DNA of 64,000 bases. Source: Streptacidiphilus sp. PB12-B1b (GTDB taxonomy: Bacteria > Actinomycetota > Actinomycetes > Streptomycetales > Streptomycetaceae). The translations under genes and the position numbers were made by a program. Position 1 is the stretch's first letter. The number at the start of each line of letters is the position of its first letter. This document shows, in pieces, positions 8,038-14,929 of the stretch. Below the pieces are notes generated by a model, which was given only the letters and a program-made list of their open reading frames with translations, did not search any database and was not told where the DNA came from. The stretch covers positions 4,092,001 through 4,156,000 of the forward strand of contig NZ_CP048405.1 in assembly GCF_014084125.1 (NCBI RefSeq). The letters are read 5' to 3'.

Positions 8038-9339
8038 ATGCACACGAGATCCCTGGCCTGGTGCGCCTGTGCCGCCGCCGCGGCCCTGTCCCTCAGCGCC
8101 TGCGGCAGCGGTTCGACCGACCACGGCACGGCCGCCGCCAGGACCACCGGTCCCCGGACGCTGACGGTGTGGCTGATGGACGGCGACCTCAGCACCCAGG
8201 CCACCGACGCGATCAATGCCGCCTTCGAGAAGGCCACCGGCGCGAGGGTGGACATCCAGATCCAGCAGTGGGCGAACATCAACACCAAGATCAGCACCGC
8301 GCTGGCGCAGTCCGACCCGCCGGACGTGGTCGAGATCGGCAACACCGACGTCCCGCTCTTCGCCGCCACCGGCGCGCTCAGCGACATCACCGCCGACGAG
8401 TCCTCGATGTCGGCCGGGCAGACCTGGCTGCCGGGCCTGGTCGGACCGGCCACCGTGGACGGAAAGGTCTACGCCGCACCGCTGTTCGCCGGCAACCGCG
8501 CGGTGATCTACAACAAGAGGATCTGGGCCGCCGCCGGGGTCACCACCGCCCCGACCAGCTTCGCCCAGCTCACCGCCGACCTGGACCGGATCAGGGCGAA
8601 GAACCCCCAGCCGGGCTTCTCCGCCTTCAACTTCCCCGGCCAGTACTGGTACGGCGCGCTGCAGTTCGTCTGGGACGCGGGCGGCGAGCTGGCGACCGAG
8701 AGCAACGGCAGGTGGACCGGCGCACTGGGCACACCCGCCGCCCAGCAGGGGCTGCAGGCGTGGAAGTCCTTCCAGAACACCTACTCCTCCCCCGCCTCCC
8801 GCAACGTCGACACCAAGACCCCCGACCAGGCCGCGATGTTCGCCTCCGGCAAGACCGCCACCATCCTGGACACCAGCATCAACACCGTGCTCAAGGACAA
8901 CCCGGCGCTCAAGGGCCAGATCGGCACCTTTCCCTTCCCCGGCGCCGTTCCCGGCCACGACCAGCCGGTCTTCCTCGGCGGCTCCGACCTGGGCGTCGCC
9001 GCCAAGAGCCGGAACCAGGACCTCGCCGTGGCCTACCTGAAGGCGGCCACCAGCCCGGCCGTGCAGAGCAGCGCCATCGTCGGCATCGACGGCTGGACGC
9101 CGGTCTCCACCCAGCTCATCGACTCAACCCAGGGCAGTCTGCCGCCGACATCGGCCGCGTTCTTCGAAGCGGCCAAGGACAGCGTGTCCACCCCGGCGAC
9201 CCCCGGCTGGGCCACCATCGAGAGCGACACGTCGATCAACACCTTCTTCGCCGACATCGCCACCGGGCGCACATCGGTGGCCCAGGCCGCGGCCGGTTTC
9301 GACGCCCACCTCGACCAGGCCCTGAACGCCTCCCAGTGA
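8038..9339 (+). CDS. Sugar ABC transporter substrate-binding lipoprotein (DasA-like)
   Basis: 433 residues. A lipoprotein signal with lipobox LSAC places the lipidated cysteine at residue 22. The mature part is a family 1 extracellular solute-binding protein (LTVWLMDGD, AFEKATGARVDIQIQQW, DPPDVVEIGNTDV, YAAPLFAGNRAVIYNK). The ATG at 8038 follows GAGGAGAG and is preferred to an upstream in-frame GTG. Two permease genes, a GH20 hexosaminidase and a GntR regulator follow. The layout matches Streptomyces DasABC-type chitobiose/N-acetylglucosamine uptake, although the exact sugar is inferred. The operon has no ATPase, as expected if a shared MsiK-type ATPase is used. Confidence 0.85.
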   Translation: MHTRSLAWCACAAAAALSLSACGSGSTDHGTAAARTTGPRTLTVWLMDGDLSTQATDAINAAFEKATGARVDIQIQQWANINTKISTALAQSDPPDVVEIGNTDVPLFAATGALSDITADESSMSAGQTWLPGLVGPATVDGKVYAAPLFAGNRAVIYNKRIWAAAGVTTAPTSFAQLTADLDRIRAKNPQPGFSAFNFPGQYWYGALQFVWDAGGELATESNGRWTGALGTPAAQQGLQAWKSFQNTYSSPASRNVDTKTPDQAAMFASGKTATILDTSINTVLKDNPALKGQIGTFPFPGAVPGHDQPVFLGGSDLGVAAKSRNQDLAVAYLKAATSPAVQSSAIVGIDGWTPVSTQLIDSTQGSLPPTSAAFFEAAKDSVSTPATPGWATIESDTSINTFFADIATGRTSVAQAAAGFDAHLDQALNASQ

Positions 9340-9341
9340 CC

Positions 9342-10307
9342 ATGGCCACCTCCACCGCACCCCGCCCCGGGCGCGCCGCCGAGCGGGCGGCGGCCCCCGC
9401 CCGGCCCGCGCTGCGGCGCACCGGCGCGGCGTTCCCGTACCTGCTGCTGCTCCCCGCCGCCGCCGTCCTGGCCCTGGTCCTGGGCTATCCGCTGGCCCGG
9501 CTGGTGCTGATCTCCTTCCAGGACTACGGGCTGCGCGCCCTGTTCACCGGGGTCGTGCCCTGGGCCGGCTGGGCCAACTACCGCGCGGTGCTGTCCGATC
9601 CGGAGCTGGTCCCGGTGCTGCTGCGGACCGCCGGGTTCTGCGCCGCGCTGGTGGCCGGGACGCTGGTCGTCGGCATGCTGGTCGCGCTGATGCTGGGGGC
9701 CCTGGGCCGGCGGATGCGCACTGCGGTCACGCTGTGCCTGATCGCCGCCTGGGCCGTGCCCAACGTGGCCTCCACCCTGGTGTGGCAGTGGCTGTTCCAG
9801 CCCGTCTACGGGGTCGTCAACTGGCTGCTGACGCAGACCGGGCTCTTCGGCGACCTGACCCAGCACGACTGGACCACCTCGGCGGCCTCGGCCTTCCTGC
9901 TGGTGTGGCTGCTGGTGGTGTGGCAGTCCGTGCCGTTCGTGGCGCTGACCCTGCACGCCGGGCTGACGCAGATCCCGCGCGCCTACTACGAGGCCGCGGC
10001 GCTGGACGGCGCGGGCCCGGTGACCGTGTTCCGAGCGATCACCCTGCCGTTTCTGCGGCCGGTCCTGGGGCTGGTCGGCATCCTCTCGGTGATCTGGGAC
10101 TTCAACGTCTTCAACCAGATCTGGATCCTCACCCAGGGCGGCCCGAACCAGGGCACCACCACGCTCGGCATCTGGTCCTTCACCACGGCGTTCAGCAGCA
10201 ACTCGCTGGGCCAGGGCGCCGCGATCGCGGTCGTGTCGGTCCTGCTGCTGCTCGTCCTCACCGCCTTCTACGTGCGCCGGCTGGTGCGGTCGGGAGAAGA
10301 CCTGTGA
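9342..10307 (+). CDS. Sugar ABC transporter permease (MalF/DasB-like)
   Basis: 321 residues with six predicted transmembrane helices and the inner-membrane ATPase-contact EAA loop (YYEAAALDGAGPVTVFRAITLPFLRP). The N-terminus is a short basic/Ala-rich cytoplasmic extension. The ATG at 9342 lies 2 bases after the binding-protein stop; a GTG at 9336 overlapping that stop (GTGA) is a possible alternative start. It forms the translocation pore with the next gene product. Confidence 0.88.
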   Translation: MATSTAPRPGRAAERAAAPARPALRRTGAAFPYLLLLPAAAVLALVLGYPLARLVLISFQDYGLRALFTGVVPWAGWANYRAVLSDPELVPVLLRTAGFCAALVAGTLVVGMLVALMLGALGRRMRTAVTLCLIAAWAVPNVASTLVWQWLFQPVYGVVNWLLTQTGLFGDLTQHDWTTSAASAFLLVWLLVVWQSVPFVALTLHAGLTQIPRAYYEAAALDGAGPVTVFRAITLPFLRPVLGLVGILSVIWDFNVFNQIWILTQGGPNQGTTTLGIWSFTTAFSSNSLGQGAAIAVVSVLLLLVLTAFYVRRLVRSGEDL

Positions 10308-11140
10308 ACCCGAACCGACGGCCCGGCCACCGGCGGGCGCTGAACGCCGCCGCCGTGCTGTTCTGCCTCCTATGGGCGTTCCCCGTCTACTGGATGGTCG
10401 ACACCGCCTTCAAGCCCTACGGCGACATCCTCAGCACCACCCCGCGGTTCCTGCCGTTCCCGTTCACCCTGGCCAACTTCGCCGACGCGGTGCGCAAACC
10501 GGGGTTCCTGACCGACCTGGCCAACAGCGCCGTGGTGACCTGCGCGGTGGTGCTGCTCTCGATCGTGCTGGCGTTCTTCGCGGCCGTCGCGCTGGCCCGG
10601 TTCCGCTTCCTGGGGCGGCGCGGCTTCCTGATCGCCGTCCTGGTGGTGCAGATGGTCCCGCAACCGGCCCTGCTGATCCCGGTCTTCCTCGGCCTCAAGA
10701 GCGCGGACCTGCTGAACACCCTGGTCGGGCTGGTGCTGACGTACGTCGCCATGGTGCTGCCGTTCACCATCTGGACCCTGCGCGGGTTCCTGCACGGCAT
10801 TCCGGTGGAGCTGGAGGAGGCGGCGATGCTGGACGGCGCCGGCCGGATGACCGTCATCCGCAGCGTCCTGCTGCCGCTGGTCATGCCGGGGATCATCGCC
10901 ACCAGCGTCTTCGCCTTCATCACCGCGTGGAACGACTACCTGTTCGCCTATGTGCTGATGAAGGACCAGAGCCACTACACCCTGCCGGTCTGGCTGGTCT
11001 CCTTCAGCACCAGCACCGGCACCGACTACGGCGGACTGATCGCCGCCTCCACCCTGTTCGCCCTGCCCGTGGTGGTGTTCTTCATGCTCATCCAGCGCCG
11101 CCTGGTCGCCGGCATGACCGCCGGGGCCGTCAAGGACTGA
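10304..11140 (+). CDS. Sugar ABC transporter permease (MalG/DasC-like)
   Basis: 278 residues with six predicted helices and an EAA loop ELEEAAMLDGAGRMTVIRSVLLP near residue 170. The GTG start overlaps the previous stop by four bases (GTGA), so the two permeases are translationally coupled. It contains the AFNAWNDYLFA-like segment (FITAWNDYLFAYVL) typical of MalG-type subunits. It is followed 32 bases later by the hexosaminidase gene. Confidence 0.88.
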   Translation: MNPNRRPGHRRALNAAAVLFCLLWAFPVYWMVDTAFKPYGDILSTTPRFLPFPFTLANFADAVRKPGFLTDLANSAVVTCAVVLLSIVLAFFAAVALARFRFLGRRGFLIAVLVVQMVPQPALLIPVFLGLKSADLLNTLVGLVLTYVAMVLPFTIWTLRGFLHGIPVELEEAAMLDGAGRMTVIRSVLLPLVMPGIIATSVFAFITAWNDYLFAYVLMKDQSHYTLPVWLVSFSTSTGTDYGGLIAASTLFALPVVVFFMLIQRRLVAGMTAGAVKD

Positions 11141-11172
11141 CCCGCTCCCACCGCCAGCCCCGAAAGGCCACC

Positions 11173-12780
11173 GTGATCATCCCCCGTCCCACCGAGCTCA
11201 CCCCGCACCCCGGGCGGTTCGTCATCGGCCCGGATCTGCACCTGGACGTCGGGCCCGGGACCGAGGCGGCCGCTGAGCTGCTCGCCGGCTACCTCGGCCG
11301 CGGGCGGGCCCGCAGCGCCGCGGGCCCGCGGATCGCCCTGTCCCTCTCCCCCGCCGCGCCGGACTCGGCGGGCAACCAGGCGTACACCCTGAGCATCCGG
11401 CCCGACCTGGTCACCCTGGCCTCCCCCGGGGTGGCCGGGCTGCTGAACGGCGTGCAGACGCTGCGGCAGCTGCTGCCGCCGGCCGCCCTGGACCAGGCCG
11501 CCGCCCGCGCCGAGGACTGGTGGTGGCCCTGCGCGGACGTCCGGGACCGGCCCCGGCTGGCCTGGCGCGGCGCGCTGCTGGACGTCGCCCGGCACTTCCT
11601 GCCGCTGGAGTTCCTGTACCGCTTCGTCGACGAGCTGGCACTGCACAAGCTCAACGTGTTCCAGCTGCACCTGAACGACGACCAGGGCTGGCGGATCGAG
11701 ATCGACGGCCTGCCCCGGCTGACCGAGGTGGGCGCCTGGCGCGCCGAGTCGGCGCTCGGGCCGGGCGGCCCGGGCGGACCGGTGCCCGGCAACGGCACCC
11801 CGCACGGCGGCTACTACACCCAGGCCGAACTGCGCGGCCTGGTCTCCTACGCCCGGGCGCGCGGGGTCAGCGTGGTCCCGGAGATCACCATGCCCGGGCA
11901 CGCCCGCGCGGTGCTGGCCGCCTACCCCGGGCTGGGCAACCGCCCCGGGCACCCGCTGCCGGTGTGGACCAGCTGGGGCGTCAGCGAGGACATCCTGGCC
12001 GTCAGCGACCAGGCCCTGGACTTCTGCCGACAGGTCCTCGCGCAGACCATGGAGGTCTTCCCCTCCCGCTACGTGCACCTCGGCGGCGACGAGTGCCCCA
12101 CCGTGCAGTGGCAGCACAGCCCGCAGGCCCGCGACCGGGCCCGGCGGCTGGGCCTGGCCTCGCCCGCCGAGCTGCACGGCTGGTTCCTGGGCCGGATGCG
12201 GGACTTCCTGGCCGGGTCCGGACGCCGGGCCGTGGCCTGGGACGAGAAGGGCTACGCCGCAGGCACGGTGCCGTCCGGCATCGTCCTCGGCGCCTGGCGC
12301 GACCCGGCCCACGGCGCGCACGCGGTGGCGCGCGGCCACCAGGTGGTGATGGCGCCGCACCGGTCGACGTACTTCGACTACCCGCAGAGCGACGACCCCG
12401 GGGAGCCGCAGGGCCAGCCCGGAGGAACGGTGCGGCTGGCCGACGTCTACGCGTTCGACCCGCTGGCCGGTCCGACGACCGGTCCGCTGCCCTCCGCCGA
12501 CCCGGCCGCCGACAGCGCACCGGGCGTGCTGGGCACCCAGGCGCAGCTGTGGACCGAGTACGCGCCCACGCCCGAGCACGTCACCTACCTCGCCTACCCC
12601 CGGCTGTGCGCGCTGGCCGAGGTCGCCTGGAGCGAGGGCCGACGGGACTTCACCGAGTTCCAGGGCAGGCTGGCGCACCACCGCAAGCGGCTCGGCGCGC
12701 TGGGCAGCGCGCCCCGGCGTCCCCGCCCGCCGGGCGACCGATCGCCCGCACTCCGACACCCTGGGACGATGGACACGTGA
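11173..12780 (+). CDS. GH20 beta-N-acetylhexosaminidase
   Basis: 535 residues. An N-terminal alpha/beta GH20b domain (residues 1-125) precedes the GH20 barrel. Visible signatures are NVFQLHLNDDQGWRIEI, PEITMPGHARA and HLGGDECP, whose Asp-Glu pair is catalytic, with later AVAWDEKGY and LGTQAQLWTEY. There is no signal peptide, so it probably cleaves imported N-acetylhexosamine oligomers in the cytoplasm, like DasD-type enzymes. The GTG start follows GAAAGG. Its stop overlaps the GntR start (GTGA), placing uptake, degradation and regulation in one operon. Confidence 0.9.
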   Translation: MIIPRPTELTPHPGRFVIGPDLHLDVGPGTEAAAELLAGYLGRGRARSAAGPRIALSLSPAAPDSAGNQAYTLSIRPDLVTLASPGVAGLLNGVQTLRQLLPPAALDQAAARAEDWWWPCADVRDRPRLAWRGALLDVARHFLPLEFLYRFVDELALHKLNVFQLHLNDDQGWRIEIDGLPRLTEVGAWRAESALGPGGPGGPVPGNGTPHGGYYTQAELRGLVSYARARGVSVVPEITMPGHARAVLAAYPGLGNRPGHPLPVWTSWGVSEDILAVSDQALDFCRQVLAQTMEVFPSRYVHLGGDECPTVQWQHSPQARDRARRLGLASPAELHGWFLGRMRDFLAGSGRRAVAWDEKGYAAGTVPSGIVLGAWRDPAHGAHAVARGHQVVMAPHRSTYFDYPQSDDPGEPQGQPGGTVRLADVYAFDPLAGPTTGPLPSADPAADSAPGVLGTQAQLWTEYAPTPEHVTYLAYPRLCALAEVAWSEGRRDFTEFQGRLAHHRKRLGALGSAPRRPRPPGDRSPALRHPGTMDT

Positions 12781-13523
12781 CCGGCAGCGACAAGGCCCCC
12801 ACTCGGGCCACCACCAAGCGCGACCTGGTGCGCGCACACCTGCTCGAAGTGATCGAGAAGTCGGGCCCGGGCACCAGCCTGGCCCCCGAACGCGACCTGG
12901 CCGTGCAGCTCGGGGTCTCCCGGCCGACCATCCGCGCGGCGGTCGAGGAGCTGACCCGCAGCGGCCTGCTGGTCCGCCAGCACGGCCGCGGGACCTTCAC
13001 CAGCCCGCACAAGGTCACCCAGGAGATGTCCGGGACCACCACCAACGCCCTGGCCGTGCCGCCCGCCGAGGGCGACTGGACCAGCCGGGTGGTGCAGTTC
13101 ACCGTCGCCGCGGCGGGCCCGCACCGGGCCGCCCGGCTGGGCCTGAACGCCCAGAGCCCGGTGCTGCGGATCGTCCGCGTCCGCAACGTCGACGACGAGC
13201 CGATCGCCATCGAACGGCTGGAGCTGCCCGCCGAGTTGGTCCCCGGCCTGGCCCCGGCCGACATGGAGAGCGGCAACTTCTACCAGCTGCTGCGCGAGCG
13301 CTACCAGATCGTGGTCATGGACGCCGTCCAGACCCTGGAGCCCGCGGTGACCAACCCGCAGCAGGCCGACCTCATGGACGTCCCGGTGTTCTCCCCGATC
13401 CTCCAGATCGAGCGGACCACCCGGGACACCACCGGGCGCACCGTGGAGTTCGCCCAGTCCGTCTACCGGGGCGACCGCTACCGGATCACCTCCAAGCTCC
13501 GCTTCGACGCCGCCTCCGGCTGA
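12777..13523 (+). CDS. GntR/HutC-family transcriptional regulator (DasR-like, UTRA domain)
   Basis: 248 residues. The N-terminal winged helix (about 12-80) shows LAPERDLAVQLGVSRPTIRAAVEELTRSGLLVRQHGRGTF. The C-terminal UTRA effector domain runs about 95-245 (VLRIVRVRNVDDEPIAIERLELP). In HutC-type regulators the UTRA domain senses amino sugars or phosphosugars. It is the final gene of the transporter operon and likely represses it and perhaps the divergent CBM3-GH16 gene through the palindromes near 7.8 kb. The GTG start overlaps the GH20 stop. Confidence 0.88.
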   Translation: MTGSDKAPTRATTKRDLVRAHLLEVIEKSGPGTSLAPERDLAVQLGVSRPTIRAAVEELTRSGLLVRQHGRGTFTSPHKVTQEMSGTTTNALAVPPAEGDWTSRVVQFTVAAAGPHRAARLGLNAQSPVLRIVRVRNVDDEPIAIERLELPAELVPGLAPADMESGNFYQLLRERYQIVVMDAVQTLEPAVTNPQQADLMDVPVFSPILQIERTTRDTTGRTVEFAQSVYRGDRYRITSKLRFDAASG

Positions 13524-13550
13524 TCCGGTCCGGCCCCCTGCCGGGATCAG
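13520..13550. terminator. Hairpin at end of GntR gene
   Basis: CTGATCC (13520-13526, containing the GntR stop codon) pairs with GGATCAG (13544-13550). It lies between convergent genes and could end both transcripts. Confidence 0.45.
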
Positions 13551-14277
13551 CGTCGACGAGCCGTACCGGGCGGCTCGTCCGGCACCGCCCGGAAGACGGG
13601 CCAGCCGATCTCGGTGGCCCATTGGGAGGGGTCGGGGCTGTGGCGGGCGTCGCGCAGGTAGTACTCCTGCAGCGGGCCGGCGACGCTGATCTCGTGACGG
13701 GTCGTGTAGGCGCCCAGTTCGCCGTAGGTGAGGTCGATGTCGGCCAGGGAGCCGCGGTGGGTGATGACAGCCAGCTCCGCGCCCGGGACGACCAGGGACT
13801 CGACGCGCCCGATGCAGCGCACGCGCCCCTCCACCGGGACGAAGACCGTGGCCCGGCCGCGGTCGTCCTGGAAGATCTCGCTTGCGTACAGGCCGCCGCT
13901 GGGACCGGTCGGTTCCAGCGCCTGGGCCTGGACCGCGGCGTGCAGTTCCGCCAGGGCACCCTGCCGTCACGCCGCCAGGTCACTGCGGTCCACGGTCGCG
14001 GCGATGCCCATGGCGGTGCAGGGCGGAACCGCGCGGTGCTCGATGGGGGCCGCCGCGGGGCGTTGCAGCAGGTTGCGCAGGGACTCGACCGCGGAGCGGG
14101 TGCGGGCCAGCTCGGTCTCCAGGCGGTCCAGGTGGGCGGCGATCACCTCGCCGCGCGCCGTCGCGTCCGACGTGGCCAGCACCGCCTTGACGTCGGCGAT
14201 GGGGCATTCGACGAGGACGCGATCCTCGCCACCTTCGCCGAGGACGCCTTCGTCAACGACGCGCGCCCAACCCGCCT
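13547..14277 (-). pseudogene. MerR-type regulator remnant with GyrI-like effector domain
   Basis: One frame reads EDRVLVECPIADVKAVLATSD, then a helical dimerisation segment DRLETELARTRSAVESLRNLL, then a GyrI-like effector domain (TVFVPVEGRVRCIGRVES, LAVITHRGSLADIDLTYGELG). It is interrupted by an in-frame TGA at 13967-13969 in the linker between helix and effector domain. Upstream, an in-frame TAG near 14278 and the absence of any helix-turn-helix show that the DNA-binding head has been lost. A DNA-binding regulator is therefore no longer encoded. The C-terminal piece from 13834 might still be translated, but this is doubtful. Confidence 0.7.
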
Positions 14278-14313
14278 ACTGACCAGCGGGGAACACCCCG
14301 GGCGGACACGGGG

Positions 14314-14344
14314 GTGGCCCGCACAGATGATCTGTGCGGGCCAC
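14314..14344 (-). terminator. 15-bp stem hairpin after PRC-barrel gene
   Basis: GTGGCCCGCACAGAT and ATCTGTGCGGGCCAC flank a single G, giving a nearly perfect 31-base palindrome 20 bases beyond the minus-strand PRC-barrel stop. Confidence 0.75.
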
Positions 14345-14363
14345 GACCCGGTGCGTCGGCAGG

Positions 14364-14720
14364 TCAGCTGAGCGACGTGTTGCCGTCGTAGTAGCTGCCG
14401 ACCTGCTGCTGGTAGTCGGCGTTGCCGGTGTGCTTGTCCTTGTCGAACTCGGGGGAGTTCTTGATCTCTTCCTTGGTGCGGCCGACGTGGACGGTCTCGT
14501 TGGCGGCGTCCACGGAGGTGATCGTCCCGGCCGGGAGCAGGACGTGCTTGCCGAAGATCCACGGTCCGGTGTCGACAACGATGTATCCGGTGCCGACTTC
14601 CTGCGAGTGCTCGTCCACCTTGCCGATGTGGCCGTCGGTCGCCTCGACCTTGTAGCCGGTCAGGTCGGTACCGGTCTGGTAGCCGGAGTCTGCCTGGTAG
14701 CCCCACATGCCGTTCTCCAC
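14364..14720 (-). CDS. PRC-barrel domain protein
   Basis: About 118 residues. The sequence LTGYKVEATDGHIGKVDEHSQEVGTGYIVVD is a PRC-barrel, with the second half LLPAGTITSVDAANETVHVGRTKEEI. Such small cytoplasmic proteins are common in Streptomyces and often stress-linked; a precise role is unknown. I prefer the GTG at 14720 over an ATG at 14750 because the barrel starts soon after and AAGGG lies upstream; this is uncertain. It is monocistronic with a strong terminator. Confidence 0.75.
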   Translation of the reverse strand: MENGMWGYQADSGYQTGTDLTGYKVEATDGHIGKVDEHSQEVGTGYIVVDTGPWIFGKHVLLPAGTITSVDAANETVHVGRTKEEIKNSPEFDKDKHTGNADYQQQVGSYYDGNTSLS

Positions 14721-14852
14721 GGAAACACCCTTCGCCGGAGGTGAAAACACCCGGATTGGCCTGAGACAGCAGGATTACTGCCTCAGTGAGTCTCCTGTCC
14801 CGGTTGGGCCATCGCATGCACTCCGGCGGCAAACTGGGCCGATTCCCCGCGC

Positions 14853-14896
14853 GACGACTCCGGCCCCGCCACCTGGGTGGCGGGGCCGGAGTCGTC
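14853..14896 (-). terminator. 20-bp perfect stem hairpin after acylase gene
   Basis: The two arms (14853-14872 and 14877-14896) are perfectly complementary over 20 bases around the loop CTGG. It lies 33 bases beyond the stop of the minus-strand acylase gene. It is one of the strongest hairpins in the window. Confidence 0.8.
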
Positions 14897-14929
14897 AACA
14901 GCCGTTCAGGTCGGGCCTCCCAGCGAGGG

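Noticed and set aside
8061-9341. Long open frame upstream of the permease start
   Set aside because: It is a shadow of the binding-protein gene; the real permease starts at 9342.
10372-11172. Upstream extension of the GH20 frame
   Set aside because: It overlaps the second permease gene in another frame; GH20 similarity starts after the GTG at 11173.
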